In this document: piece by piece, positions 25,591 to 35,107 of the stretch
Layout of the letters: each line of letters starts with the position of its first letter
Numbering within the stretch: the first letter of the stretch is position 1
Source: Geodermatophilaceae bacterium URHB0062
Lineage (GTDB): Bacteria; Actinomycetota; Actinomycetes; Mycobacteriales; Geodermatophilaceae
Reading direction: 5' to 3'
DNA length: 49,799 bases
Assembly (NCBI GenBank): GCA_000620185.1
Contig: JHVO01000020.1
Span: 1-49,799, forward strand
The notes under the pieces: model-generated
What the model was told of the DNA's origin: nothing
The model's input: the letters and a program-made list of their open reading frames with translations, nothing else
Database searches by the model: none
Position numbers and translations under genes: made by a program

Positions 25591-26340
25591 GTGACGGACT
25601 ATCTGCGCGCGGACTTGAGCCACAGCCGCTTCGAGGAGGTCGACTTCAGCCGATCGCGGTTCCACAACGTCTACTTCCGGGACACGGTGATCCGTGGCGC
25701 CTGGCTCCAGCGGGTAGAGGTCGACGGCTACATCGACGATCTGACGATCAACGGGGTCGACGTCGGCCCGCTGATCGAAGCCGAACTCGACCGCCGCGAC
25801 CCCGACCGCACGCTGCTGCGGCCCACCGACGCCGACGGCTTCCGAGAGGCATGGCCCGTCGTCGTGCGCCGGTGGGACGCCGCAGTACAGCGCGCCCGAT
25901 CACTCCCCGAGGATGCGCTGCACGAGCGGGTCGATGGCGAGTGGTCCTTCATCGAGACGCTGCGGCATCTCATCTTCGTCACCGACGCCTGGCTGCTGCG
26001 AGCCGTCCAAGGCAACCCGGCGCCTTTCCACCCGCTCGGTCTGGTCCACACGGAGATGCCCGTCGACACCCCGGCAGTGCCTCACGACACGGAGGCGAGG
26101 CCCTCCCTCGACGAGATCCTCGCCGTGCGCACCGAGCGGATGGCGACGGTGGCGCGAGCCCTCGACGAGTTGACCGACGAGCAGCTCGACGCGATGACCC
26201 GGCCGGTACTCGAGCCGGGGTACCCCGCGTCCGAGTCGTATGCGGTGCGCCGCTGCTTCACCACGGTGCTGAACGAGGAGTGGCTGCACCGCGAGTACGC
26301 CGAGCGTGACCTCGGACGCCTGGAGGGGCAGTCGACGTGA
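25591..26340 (+). CDS. DinB-like protein with pentapeptide-type N terminus
   Basis: About 249 residues. The first 45 residues contain pentapeptide-repeat-like steps (ADLSHSRFEEVDFSRSRF, then VYFRDTVIRGAWL), i.e. A(D/N)LXX units. The remainder is a DinB/YfiT-type helical bundle with the conserved trio expected for a metal site: DGEWSFIETLRHLIFVTDAWL in the middle and NEEWLHREYAERDL at the end. DinB-type proteins are thiol transferases or hydrolases using mycothiol or bacillithiol in some cases. GAAGG lies 8 bases before the GTG at 25591; a GTG at 25567 is the longest alternative. The gene is 78 bases past tetR on the same strand. The function is unknown; the combination is seen in actinobacteria. 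Confidence 0.75.
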   Translation: MTDYLRADLSHSRFEEVDFSRSRFHNVYFRDTVIRGAWLQRVEVDGYIDDLTINGVDVGPLIEAELDRRDPDRTLLRPTDADGFREAWPVVVRRWDAAVQRARSLPEDALHERVDGEWSFIETLRHLIFVTDAWLLRAVQGNPAPFHPLGLVHTEMPVDTPAVPHDTEARPSLDEILAVRTERMATVARALDELTDEQLDAMTRPVLEPGYPASESYAVRRCFTTVLNEEWLHREYAERDLGRLEGQST

Positions 26341-26416
26341 CCCCGCCCGGCAGCAGTCGGACATCACGGCCGGGCGCAACTCCGCAGGCAGCTGCGTCAG
26401 CTGACGCCGGTGGGGC

Positions 26417-26878
<462 letters not shown>

Positions 26879-27133
26879 TCATCCGCGTGGGTCAGCCGCA
26901 ATACGGAACGACGCCGAACGCTGTTGAACCGCCCCTCCATACAGCGCAATGGTGGTCAAATTCGTCATACGCCGCTCCGGCCAGCGCGCACGCTCAGCGG
27001 TGAGTTGACCCGAACCCCCGCCTGACCACGGAAGCCGACAGTGCAGTGCCCCGTTCAGCAGCCGCTCCAGCCGGAGCCGCTCGGTCCGGCGCGGATGATC
27101 GGCACGAGCTGGCCGTGGATCTCCGGGTCGGGT

Positions 27134-27700
27134 TCACGACCAGCGAGGCGCGAGCCTGTCCAGATGAACGGCTACGGCTTGGCGGTAGGCCTCCTCGTAT
27201 GACGTGAGCGACGCGAGGTCGATCAGCCCGGGATCGAGATTCATGTCGATGTCATCGGCGGCAACCGGCTCGGCCCACGCAACGCGCATCGCCTTGTCGA
27301 TCATCGAGCGGGCCTCGTCGAGCAGGGCCACGTAGACCTTTCCCACCGGCGGCGCCTCGAGCAGCGCCCACGTCTGGTAGAAGGACAAGCGGGCCTGCAA
27401 CTGACGCAGCCCCTCCAGCAGCCGCTGGCGTTCCTCACCCGGCCGGTCGGTGTCCCGGCGAATGATGGCGTTGGGGAACTCCCGGTACTCGCTGTAGGCC
27501 TTGAACGCCTCCGCGCACGTGTTCCGGACTCTGGCGCGTTCCTCCTCACGGCTCCGCCGACGGGCAAGAGTGAGATTGATGGTCCCGGTGAGCAGGGCCG
27601 CGAGGACGCTGGCCGGCAACAACAGACCGAGCCCACCGCCCGTGCCGCTGTCCACACTCGAAACGGCCGACTGCACCAAGGGCGCCGCAAGAGATGTCAT
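27134..27700 (-). CDS. Hypothetical protein with one membrane helix
   Basis: A 188-residue protein of no family that I recognise. It has one clear N-terminal membrane segment (about 23-45, LGLLLPASVLAALLTGTINLTLA), followed by a basic stretch ARRRSREEERARVR and a long helical cytoplasmic part rich in Arg, Glu and Leu (QRLLEGLRQLQARLSFYQTW). That fits a membrane-anchored soluble helical domain. The ATG at 27700 has GGAAGG 9 bases upstream. Codon use and GC are slightly lower than in the catabolic island. Neighbours on both sides are pseudogene or empty DNA, so context gives no clue. Confidence 0.65.
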   Translation of the reverse strand: MTSLAAPLVQSAVSSVDSGTGGGLGLLLPASVLAALLTGTINLTLARRRSREEERARVRNTCAEAFKAYSEYREFPNAIIRRDTDRPGEERQRLLEGLRQLQARLSFYQTWALLEAPPVGKVYVALLDEARSMIDKAMRVAWAEPVAADDIDMNLDPGLIDLASLTSYEEAYRQAVAVHLDRLAPRWS

Positions 27701-28178
27701 CTCTCGACCTTCCGGGCGCATCGGGCGTCGACTGCACCCTCCCCGACCATATGCCCACCGGCGGCAGCAAGGGCCCCACAGCAGCGCGCCGAACAGGCTC
27801 TACGGCGCCGAGGCAAGGAGGATCAAAGAGCTCATCCAGGCGTTCGCGCGACAGCAGGGGGCCCGTCCGATTCCCCACAGTTGCTGACCCCGGAGTGCGC
27901 GACGCAACCTCGCTCTGGCTCCACGGCCGGCCTCATGGGTTGGCGTGGCCTCCAGACGTCCACCCTGCTGCTGTCGAGCTGCTACCGGCCGCGCAGGATC
28001 CGGCGCTGAACGCCAGTCCCGTCACTGCGGATCGGTCAGCCCCCGGCGACGTTGCGACGTGGCAATGACGCGTCCCCGACAATCCGTGGGTGCGACGGAC
28101 CAACGACTCTGGGCGCTCCCCTGCCGAACGGAGAAGCCTCGCCCAACGGACCGATCCCCGCGCGGGCAAGGAGCTGAC
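27701..28178. other. Intergenic stretch, possible lyase remnant
   Basis: No gene is supported in these 478 bases. On the minus strand near 27795-27860 a short reading LSRERLDELFDP and CLGAVEPVRRA resembles the C terminus of the fumarase/adenylosuccinate-lyase superfamily (as in PcaB), which may be a fossil of such a gene. The match is only about 25 residues and I would not rely on it. Confidence 0.25.
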
Positions 28179-29009
28179 ATGGCCATCGAACGCGACGAGC
28201 CGAGGCCGACGATCGTCCTGGTCCACGGCGCCTGGGCCGATGCCACGGGATTCGACCGCCAGATCCGCGCCCTCCAGGAACGCGGGTTCCGCGCCGTCGG
28301 CTTCGCCAACCCGCTCCGCGGAATCCCTGGCGACGCCAGATACCTCGCGGAGTTCCTACGCACTCTGACCGGTCCCATCGTGCTGGTCGGCCACTCCTAC
28401 GGCGGCGTCGTCATATCGGTTGCCGCGACCGGCAACCAGCAGGTCAAGGCACTCGTCTACCTCAACGGATGGCTGCTCGACGAGGGCGAGAGCCAGATGC
28501 AGCTCCTCGAGAGGTTCGAGGGCAGCCTCGTGGGGCCCGCAATCAGGCCCGTTCCGTACACCCGCCCCGACGGGAGTGAGGACGCGGACCTCTACCTCGA
28601 CCCCGAGGCGTTCCACGACGCCTTCGCCGCCGACGTCGACGGTGCGACGGCGACGGCGATGGCCGCCGCTCAGCGGCCGTTCGCCAACGCTGCCTTCACC
28701 GGTCCCTCGGGGGTCCCCGCGTGGAAGGAGGGGACCCCCTGCTGGTACCTGCTCGGCACGCAGGACAAGGCCATTCCGCCGGCACTGCAGCGGTTCATGG
28801 CCGAGCGCGCCCACGCGACCATCGTCGAGGTGCCGGCCTCGCACGTCTCGTTCGTCTCACAGCCGGACGCCGCAACTCAGCTGATCCTCCAGGCTGTCGA
28901 CGCCACCGGGTTGGCCACAGTGGTACCTGCGCCGCGGACGGGAGCCGAGCAAGCCAGCGACAGCGCTGACCGGTCCACCGCGACCCCGCAGTCCGCCCGG
29001 CCGTCCTGA
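28179..29009 (+). CDS. Alpha/beta hydrolase
   Basis: A 276-residue alpha/beta hydrolase of the small esterase/salicylate-esterase-like type. The oxyanion segment is VLVHGAWADATG (13-24), the nucleophile is Ser73 in GHSYGG, the acid is probably Asp in GTQDKAIPP (about 198), and the base is His in PASHVSF (about 226). The last 30 residues are polar and low in complexity. The ATG at 28179 has AAGGAG 5 bases upstream. It stands alone between an intergenic stretch and the convergent lon gene. The substrate is unknown. Confidence 0.82.
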   Translation: MAIERDEPRPTIVLVHGAWADATGFDRQIRALQERGFRAVGFANPLRGIPGDARYLAEFLRTLTGPIVLVGHSYGGVVISVAATGNQQVKALVYLNGWLLDEGESQMQLLERFEGSLVGPAIRPVPYTRPDGSEDADLYLDPEAFHDAFAADVDGATATAMAAAQRPFANAAFTGPSGVPAWKEGTPCWYLLGTQDKAIPPALQRFMAERAHATIVEVPASHVSFVSQPDAATQLILQAVDATGLATVVPAPRTGAEQASDSADRSTATPQSARPS

Positions 29010-29125
29010 CGGCCGATCGCCGAGGCCAGTTCGTCTGAGGCCACGCCGGTCTCCGCTCTCCTCGCCGGACCAGGGGCGACCAGCCCGGAGACCTCACCAC
29101 GTCGCCGCCCTTCGGTGCCGTGGCT

Positions 29126-29148
29126 CCCGATCTCGTCCCGAGGTCGGG
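29126..29148. terminator. Hairpin between convergent hydrolase and lon
   Basis: CCCGATCTCG pairs with CGAGGTCGGG around the loop TCC; on the plus-strand RNA the stem is 10 bp with one G-U wobble. It lies between the hydrolase stop (29009) and the lon stop (29182). Confidence 0.4.
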
Positions 29149-29181
29149 ACTCCCTGAGGTCGAGAACCACGGCGCCGGGGA

Positions 29182-31515
29182 TCAGGCAGCCACGCCGACG
29201 GCGGACGACCCGTCCGTGGCCGGAGCCAGAGCCGCGGAGACGAGGCCGGCGACGTCGCCGACCAAGTGGATCGTCAGCCGCGCGCGGACCTCGGCCGGGA
29301 CATCGTCCAGATCGGCCTCGTTGCGCGCCGGCAGGAACACCGTGGTCAGCCCGGCCCGGTCGGCGGCGAGCAACTTCTGCTTCACCCCGCCGATCGGCAG
29401 GACGCGACCGGACAGCGTGACCTCGCCGGTCATGCCGACGTCCGCCCGGACCGCTCGGCCCGAGGCGAGCGAGGCCAGCGCAGTCACCATCGTCACGCCC
29501 GCACTCGGCCCGTCCTTCGGGACCGCGCCGGCCGGCACATGCAGGTGCAGGCGCTGGTTCAGCACCGCGGCGTCGACACCCAACTGCTCGGTGTGGCCGC
29601 GCACGTAGGACAGCGCGATCTGCGCCGACTCCTTCATGACGTCGCCCAGCTGGCCGGTCACGATCAGACCGGGCTCGCCGTCGACCGCGGTGACCTCGAT
29701 GAAGAGCACATCACCACCCGTGCCGGTCACCGCGAGGCCGGTCGCCACACCGGGAACGGCAGTGCGTTCCGCGGTGTCCGGGGTGAACCGTGCACGGCCG
29801 AGGTAACTGCGCAGGTCCGCCGCGGTCACCTGAAGCGGCGCGACCGACGGATCGGTGGCCAGGGTGGCCGCCGCCTTGCGCAGGATCCGGGCGAGCGCAC
29901 GGTCGAGCTGGCGCACGCCCGCCTCGCGAGTGTGCTCGGCCGCGACCGCGTGCAACGCGTCGTCCTGGATCAGCACGTCGCCGGTGCTCAGCGCCGCGCG
30001 CTCCATCTCGCGCGGAAGCAGGTGCCCACGGGCGATGGCGACCTTCTCGTCCTCGGTGTACCCGTCGAGCTGCACGAACTCCATGCGGTCCAGCAGTGCC
30101 TGCGGGATCGTGTCGACCACGTTCGCCGTCGCGAGGAACAGCACGTCGGACAGGTCGAGGTCCAGGTCGAGGTAATGGTCGCGGAACGTGTGGTTCTGCT
30201 CGGGGTCCAGCACCTCCAGCAGCGCGGCCGCGGGGTCGCCGCGGTAGTCGCTGCCGACCTTGTCGATCTCGTCGAGCAGGACGACCGGGTTCATGGAGCC
30301 GGCCTCCCGGACCGCGCGCACGATCCGGCCGGGCAGCGCGCCGACGTAGGTGCGCCGGTGGCCACGGATCTCGGCCTCGTCACGGACGCCGCCCAGCGAC
30401 ACGCGGACGAACTTCCGGCCCAGGGCCCGCGCGACCGATTCACCGAGGCTGGTCTTGCCGACGCCGGGCGGGCCGACCAGCGCGAGCACGGCGCCGGACC
30501 CGCGGCCGCCGACTGCCTGCAGCCCCCGCTGCGCGCGGCGGGCCCGGACGGCGAGGTGCTCGATCATCCGGTCCTTGACGTCGCCCAGCCCGTAATGGTC
30601 GGCATCGAGCACGGCCCGGGCCGTCCGGACGTCGTCGTTGTCCGGGGTGCGGACGTTCCATGGCAGCTCGAGGACAGTGTCCAGCCAGGTGCGGATCCAG
30701 GCGCCCTCGGGGCTCTGCTCGCTGGTCGCCTCGAGCCGGTCGATCTCGCGGAAGACGGCCTCGCGGACCTTCTCCGGCAGGTCCGCGGCCTCGGCGCGCG
30801 CACGGTGGTCCGAGCCGCCGTCGCCATCCGCGCCCAGCTCCTTGCGGATCGCGGCCAGCTGCTGGCGCAGCAGGAACTCCCTCTGGGACTTCTCCAGCCC
30901 CTCGCGGACGTCGTTCTGAATCTTCTCCGAGACCTGCATGTCGGCAATCTGAGCGCGCACCCACTCGACCAGGCGTTCCAGCCGGATGTCGATGTCGGCG
31001 GTCTCGAGCAGCTCGAGCTTCTGGCGGGCGTCGAGATAAGGGGCGTAGCCCGCCAGATCGGCAAGGGCGCCGGGGTTGGTCATGCGCTGGACGCTGTCGA
31101 TTGTCTGCCAGTTGCCGCGGCTCTGCAGCACCGAGATGACCAGCTTTTTGTACTCGGTGGCCAGCTCGGCGGTCCGGGAGGTGGTGGGGCTGTCCGCCAC
31201 GGTCGTGGCCTCGACCCAGAGCGCGGCGCCGGCACCGGGGATGCCGGTACCGATGCGGACGCGCCCGGTCGCCCGGACGATCGCCGCAGGGTCGCCGGAC
31301 GGGAGCCGGCCGACCTGTTGCAGCGTCGCGACGACGCCGAAGGCGCTGTAGACGCCGTCGAGACGGGGCACGGCCAACAGCCGCGAGCCTGCGGAGGACT
31401 GTGCGGCGTCCACCGCGGCCTGAGCTTCCGCGTCGAGGGAAACCGGCAGGACCATGCCGGGCAGCAGGACGTCGTCGACGAGGGGCAGGACGGGAAGACG
31501 AAGAACTTCGGTCAC
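29182..31515 (-). CDS. lon: ATP-dependent Lon protease
   Basis: A 777-residue cytosolic AAA+ serine protease degrading damaged and regulatory proteins. The N-terminal substrate domain (LRLPVLPLVDDVLLPGMVLP) covers about 1-200, with coiled-coil regions to 320. The AAA+ module has Walker A GPPGVGKTS (about 353) and Walker B VVLLDEIDK (about 415). The protease domain has the catalytic Ser in KDGPSAGVTM (about 680) and the Lys in GGVKQKLLAA (about 720). Length is normal. The GTG at 31515 is preferred: AGGAAG lies 8 bases before it, while the longer start at 31524 would overlap that site. A HAIR-type inverted repeat lies 17 bases upstream of the start. Established work in Streptomyces shows lon belongs to the HspR/HAIR heat-shock regulon, so the same control is expected here. 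Confidence 0.97.
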   Translation of the reverse strand: MTEVLRLPVLPLVDDVLLPGMVLPVSLDAEAQAAVDAAQSSAGSRLLAVPRLDGVYSAFGVVATLQQVGRLPSGDPAAIVRATGRVRIGTGIPGAGAALWVEATTVADSPTTSRTAELATEYKKLVISVLQSRGNWQTIDSVQRMTNPGALADLAGYAPYLDARQKLELLETADIDIRLERLVEWVRAQIADMQVSEKIQNDVREGLEKSQREFLLRQQLAAIRKELGADGDGGSDHRARAEAADLPEKVREAVFREIDRLEATSEQSPEGAWIRTWLDTVLELPWNVRTPDNDDVRTARAVLDADHYGLGDVKDRMIEHLAVRARRAQRGLQAVGGRGSGAVLALVGPPGVGKTSLGESVARALGRKFVRVSLGGVRDEAEIRGHRRTYVGALPGRIVRAVREAGSMNPVVLLDEIDKVGSDYRGDPAAALLEVLDPEQNHTFRDHYLDLDLDLSDVLFLATANVVDTIPQALLDRMEFVQLDGYTEDEKVAIARGHLLPREMERAALSTGDVLIQDDALHAVAAEHTREAGVRQLDRALARILRKAAATLATDPSVAPLQVTAADLRSYLGRARFTPDTAERTAVPGVATGLAVTGTGGDVLFIEVTAVDGEPGLIVTGQLGDVMKESAQIALSYVRGHTEQLGVDAAVLNQRLHLHVPAGAVPKDGPSAGVTMVTALASLASGRAVRADVGMTGEVTLSGRVLPIGGVKQKLLAADRAGLTTVFLPARNEADLDDVPAEVRARLTIHLVGDVAGLVSAALAPATDGSSAVGVAA

Positions 31516-31531
31516 GCTGATCACTTCCTAG

Positions 31532-31552
31532 GTTGAGCGCATGTCACTCAAC
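31532..31552. promoter_or_regulatory. HAIR element (HspR operator) upstream of lon
   Basis: The sequence contains TTGAG-N9-CTCAA with symmetric outer bases (G...C). This agrees with the actinobacterial HAIR consensus CTTGAGT-N7-ACTCAAG except at the outer pair and one inner base. It is placed directly in front of lon, as known for actinomycete lon genes. Confidence 0.8.
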
Positions 31553-31585
31553 TCCCGAAGGTGGTCATTGCTTCCCCGCACGCCG

Positions 31586-33139
31586 TCATCGAGCGCCGGC
31601 GTGCAGGGCGTGGTGCTCGCCCCGCAACGGGGGCGCATCGAGTGCACAGTGCAGTTCGCGGTCATGCGAACGCGGCACCCCGGCGCCCCCGATCGGATTC
31701 TTGATGGTCAGGGCTGCCAGCAACCCGCCGGCCAGACAGAGGAGTCCGGAGATGAGGACCGCCTCCCGGAAACCCGAGAGCAGGGCGTCGGGGTGCAGGT
31801 AGGCGTCGCCGGTGATGCCGGCGACGACCGGCAGGACGGCGACGGCGAGCAGCCCAGCGATCCGCGCGACGTCGTTGTTGACCGCCGAGGCGATCCCGGC
31901 GTGCTCCGCCGGGGCGGCGTTCATCGCCGTCGACGTCAGCGGCGCGACGTTGATCGCGAGCCCCAGGCCGAACACCACGACGGCGGGCAGCACCTGCGTC
32001 AGGTAGTCCCCTCCGGCGTCGATGCGGACCAGTAGGAACAGCCCCGCGCCGATGACCAACGGCCCCACCGACATCTGCAGCCGAGGGCCGATCCTGGCGG
32101 CCAGCGCGCCCGATCGGGCCGACAGGGCGAGCATGATCACCGTCACCGGGAGCAGCGCCAGTCCGGACTGCAGGGGGGTGTAGCCGGCCGCGACCTGCAG
32201 GACGACGGGCAGCAGGAACAGCGCTCCACTCAGGGCGGCGTAGACGACGAAGGTGACCGCGTTGGCCGCCGAGAACTGCACCGAGCGGAAGATCGGCAAC
32301 GGCAGCATGGGGTTCGCCGCCCACTGCTCCGACAGCACGAAGGCCACGGCGCAGGCCACGCCGCCGATGAGAGCGAGCAGCACCACCGCCGAGCCCCAGC
32401 CCTGAACCGGGCCCTCGGTCAGGCCGTAGGTGATGCCGACCAGGGCGAGGGTGATCGCCACGGCCCCGCGCACGTCGAGCGGCCCACCGTCGTCGGGGGC
32501 CCGGGACTCCGGCACGTGCCGGTTGGCGATCAGCACCACTGCGACCGCGAGCGGCAGGTTGATGAGGAACACCAGCCGCCAGGACGCCGCACCGATCAGC
32601 CAGCCGCCGAGGAACGGCCCGATGGCACCGGCGACGCCGCCGAACCCGGACCAGGCCCCGATGGCGCGCGACCGGTCTTCGGGCACGAACGAGGCCTGGA
32701 GGATGGCCAGGCTCCCCGGGGTGAGCAGGGCGGCACCGACACCTTGGAGCGCCCGCGCGACCACCAGCCACAACGCGCTGGGTGCGAGACCGCACAGCAG
32801 CGAGGCAGCCGCGAACCAGATCACCCCGATGACGAAGACCCGCCGCCGGCCGTAGCGGTCCCCCAGCGTCCCGCCGAGCAGCAACAGCCCGGCGAGCGTC
32901 AGCGTGTAGGCGTTGGAGACCCACTGCAAAGCGTCCACCCCGGCGGAGAACTCCCGGCCGATCGCGGGCAGCGCGATGCCCACGACCGTTGCGTCGAGGA
33001 AGGCGATGCCCGACCCGAGCACGGCCGCCACGAGGACCCAGCGCGCCCTCGCGGTGCCGAAGTGCAGGCCGGGAGCGGCATCCGCACTGCCGGAGGGGAG
33101 CGCCTCCGCTCCCCCCTCGCCCGACCGCGGGACGCTCAT
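31586..33139 (-). CDS. MFS transporter, DHA2 (14-helix) drug exporter family
   Basis: About 517 residues, with some 14 membrane helices in the DHA2 pattern. Signatures: LDATVVGIALPAIGREF in helix 1, GGTLGDRYGRRRVFVIG (motif A) between helices 2 and 3, ARALQGVGAALLTPGSLAIL (motif B region), and GPFLGGWLIGAASWRLVFLINLP (motif C and D2). Such proteins export drugs or metabolites by proton antiport. The ATG at 33139 gives a 36-residue hydrophilic leader; a GTG at 33217 would add 26 more residues with no clear ribosome site. The C-terminal tail reads hydrophilic to the stop. No regulator gene is adjacent. The substrate is unknown. Confidence 0.88.
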   Translation of the reverse strand: MSVPRSGEGGAEALPSGSADAAPGLHFGTARARWVLVAAVLGSGIAFLDATVVGIALPAIGREFSAGVDALQWVSNAYTLTLAGLLLLGGTLGDRYGRRRVFVIGVIWFAAASLLCGLAPSALWLVVARALQGVGAALLTPGSLAILQASFVPEDRSRAIGAWSGFGGVAGAIGPFLGGWLIGAASWRLVFLINLPLAVAVVLIANRHVPESRAPDDGGPLDVRGAVAITLALVGITYGLTEGPVQGWGSAVVLLALIGGVACAVAFVLSEQWAANPMLPLPIFRSVQFSAANAVTFVVYAALSGALFLLPVVLQVAAGYTPLQSGLALLPVTVIMLALSARSGALAARIGPRLQMSVGPLVIGAGLFLLVRIDAGGDYLTQVLPAVVVFGLGLAINVAPLTSTAMNAAPAEHAGIASAVNNDVARIAGLLAVAVLPVVAGITGDAYLHPDALLSGFREAVLISGLLCLAGGLLAALTIKNPIGGAGVPRSHDRELHCALDAPPLRGEHHALHAGAR

Positions 33140-33453
33140 CGCGCCGGAAACGGTCCGCCGTCGGTCCGGTGCAGTTCCATCGGCCCCCCAGGGCTCGGCG
33201 GGGAGGTCATGAGGCACCTCGCGATGATCGGTCCCCCCGGTTGTCGCGGGTCATGCTGCTCCGCGCGCGTGGCCACCGAAAGGCACCGGGGTCTCGCGGA
33301 CCACCTGCTCTCCGTCGCCGTAGACCAGCCGGTAGCGATTCAGTGCTCCCTCGGCGGTTGTTCGGCCACTCATGGAGCCGGCGGGCTCCCCTGCTCTGGG
33401 CTGTAGGCCGCGTGTGTGCGCCTCGCCGCTCCGTCGCCAGCGCCGGGAACGCA

Positions 33454-33822
33454 GTGCACCACCCCGTCGTCCTGGAACAGTTCGCCCAAGGCCAGGCGGA
33501 CATCCAGTTGCGCGTCGCAGACAAGATCACCGGCCTCGCCGGGTCGATGCAGTTCGTCTACCTGCACGCGCTGGTCTTCGCGGCGTGGATGCTGATCATC
33601 GAGAAGAGCCCGTGGCCGACGCTGACCCTCATCGTGTCCCTCGAGGCGATCTTCCTCTCGACGTTCGTGATGATCGGCCAGAACCGTCAAGCCGTCTTCC
33701 AACAGCAGAAGGCCGCCACCGACTACACGAACGTCGACAACCCGCTTGCACAAAACACGCAACTGACCCGCCGGGTTCTCGACCTGACACAAGAACTGCA
33801 CCAGCACACTCTCGGCGACTAG
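33454..33822 (+). CDS. DUF1003 family membrane protein
   Basis: A 122-residue protein of the DUF1003 family. Two membrane helices are visible (SMQFVYLHALVFAAWMLII, about 30-48, and LTLIVSLEAIFLSTFVMIGQ, about 56-75), followed by the conserved QNRQA and a polar helical tail. The family function is not known. The GTG at 33454 gives VHHPVVLEQF, which fits the family start; a GTG at 33412 is possible. It is divergent from the exporter. The tail end is less conserved. Confidence 0.8.
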   Translation: MHHPVVLEQFAQGQADIQLRVADKITGLAGSMQFVYLHALVFAAWMLIIEKSPWPTLTLIVSLEAIFLSTFVMIGQNRQAVFQQQKAATDYTNVDNPLAQNTQLTRRVLDLTQELHQHTLGD

Positions 33823-34809
33823 GCCCACCTTGAGAGAGCCGAGCGTCGAGTCCGCCGCACGCCCGCGCTTTCATGGAGCACGCCTGTCACTCGTAGGACC
33901 ATGAACGGTCGCGGATGGCGCGGCCGCACACTTGCCGTGTGAGGCGTTAGCGCTTGTCTGCCGAGCCTCGGAAGTCCATGTTTGCAGCCATGTCTTCGCA
34001 GTAGGCAGTCCGCTCGAGGTACCGCTCGGATTCGTCCGCACTCGACGAGGCGGCCCACACTTCCTGTCGGAAACTCAGCGTCAACTCTTACATGCTGGTC
34101 AAGAACGACAGTGGCCACCAGCACGCGATGTGCGGGGGGGCGCCGACGTATCGATTGTTGAAAGTCACAATGACTCAGGGTCATCTTCTCCCTGTGAACT
34201 CGCCCCTCCCCCGCTCTCACCTGGCGGGCCCAGCGAAGCGGGCCGATGACTCTCGGAGTCGATGCGGACTCCCGGCGACATGATCCCGTTAGGGAAAGCG
34301 GTTGCCTCGCACTGGATCAGGCCCGCGCATCGCCATTAGAGCCGGATCCCAACCCGCTCCTGCCCGCTGAGCCCGGCAGGTTACTGATTGGCGCCCTGAC
34401 AAGTCTGCGCATCCCGGGGACGATCGCCCCTGGACGCCGGGTGGCCTGACCTCAAGGTGCTGGCTGTCCCCCGTCGGGAGGTGGCTTTTCGTCCGGAGGT
34501 TCCGGGGGCTGGCGGCATGTCGGCCGCAGCGATACCAGCCCACCCTGTTATCCGGAAACCAGCGACGACGGAGCCCCGGATGAACGTGTACGACCCAGCG
34601 GACCACATCCGCTACCTCCACCTGTCCGGATCGGCGGACGCCCGCCCGGCTGCCGCGGACGGCACGACCACGTGCTGCGCCCTACCGCCGGAATACGCCA
34701 ACAGGTCGCCACGGACCCGCCTGCAGGGCCATTCCCGCCAGGTCGGCGCGGAACGCTGAGTCGGTGAACGCCACTGCCGCAGATGGGCCGGCGTCCGGCC
34801 GCGTGCGGG
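33823..34809. other. Long stretch without a supportable gene
   Basis: Nearly 1 kb, of lower GC than the flanks, where all reading frames on both strands look random. One short frame from the ATG at 34579 (about 59 residues, GGAG 7 bases upstream) is the best candidate, but it shows no family resemblance and a Ser/Ala/Arg-rich end. Together with the three remnants that follow, it looks like a decaying region. Confidence 0.5.
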
Positions 34810-34995
34810 TCAGGTCACGACCGCGGGCGGCGTGGTGGGCCGCACCCGCTGCGGCCCGGTGGACAGGACGGCAGGCGTCCGGCTGAGGCGGTCCACCAGC
34901 GTGGTGAGCGACGCGGTGGCCAGGAGGACGAGCCCGCCTGCGGTCCAGCCGGCGAGAACGTCGGACAGCCAGTGCGTGCCGAGCTGAATCGTTTG
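34810..34995 (-). pseudogene. PAP2-type phosphatase remnant (C terminus)
   Basis: The minus strand encodes LGTHWLSDVLAGWTAGG followed by a hydrophobic helix (LVLLATASLTTLVDRL). This is the C-terminal signature of PAP2/phosphatidic-acid phosphatases (SRxxLGxHWxSDVLAG), where the His is catalytic. The upstream sequence no longer resembles the family, and the KxxxxxxRP and PSGH motifs are absent. It is a fragment of about 60 residues. Confidence 0.7.
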
Positions 34996-35107
34996 CGGGC
35001 AGATGGCGAGTGGGTCGAGTCCCACCTGAGCCGCGTGACCGAGCCTGCGGCCGCTCGCTTCCTTCCCGATCGGCCAGCACCGCGCCAACGACCAGCGCTT
35101 CCCGCGG

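Noticed and set aside
27795-27878. Possible PcaB/lyase C-terminal fossil on the minus strand
   Set aside because: The similarity covers only about 25 residues and lacks the catalytic signature; kept only as a remark.
34579-34759. A possible small gene with a GGAG site
   Set aside because: No family resemblance, composition drifts to random, and it lies in a decaying region.
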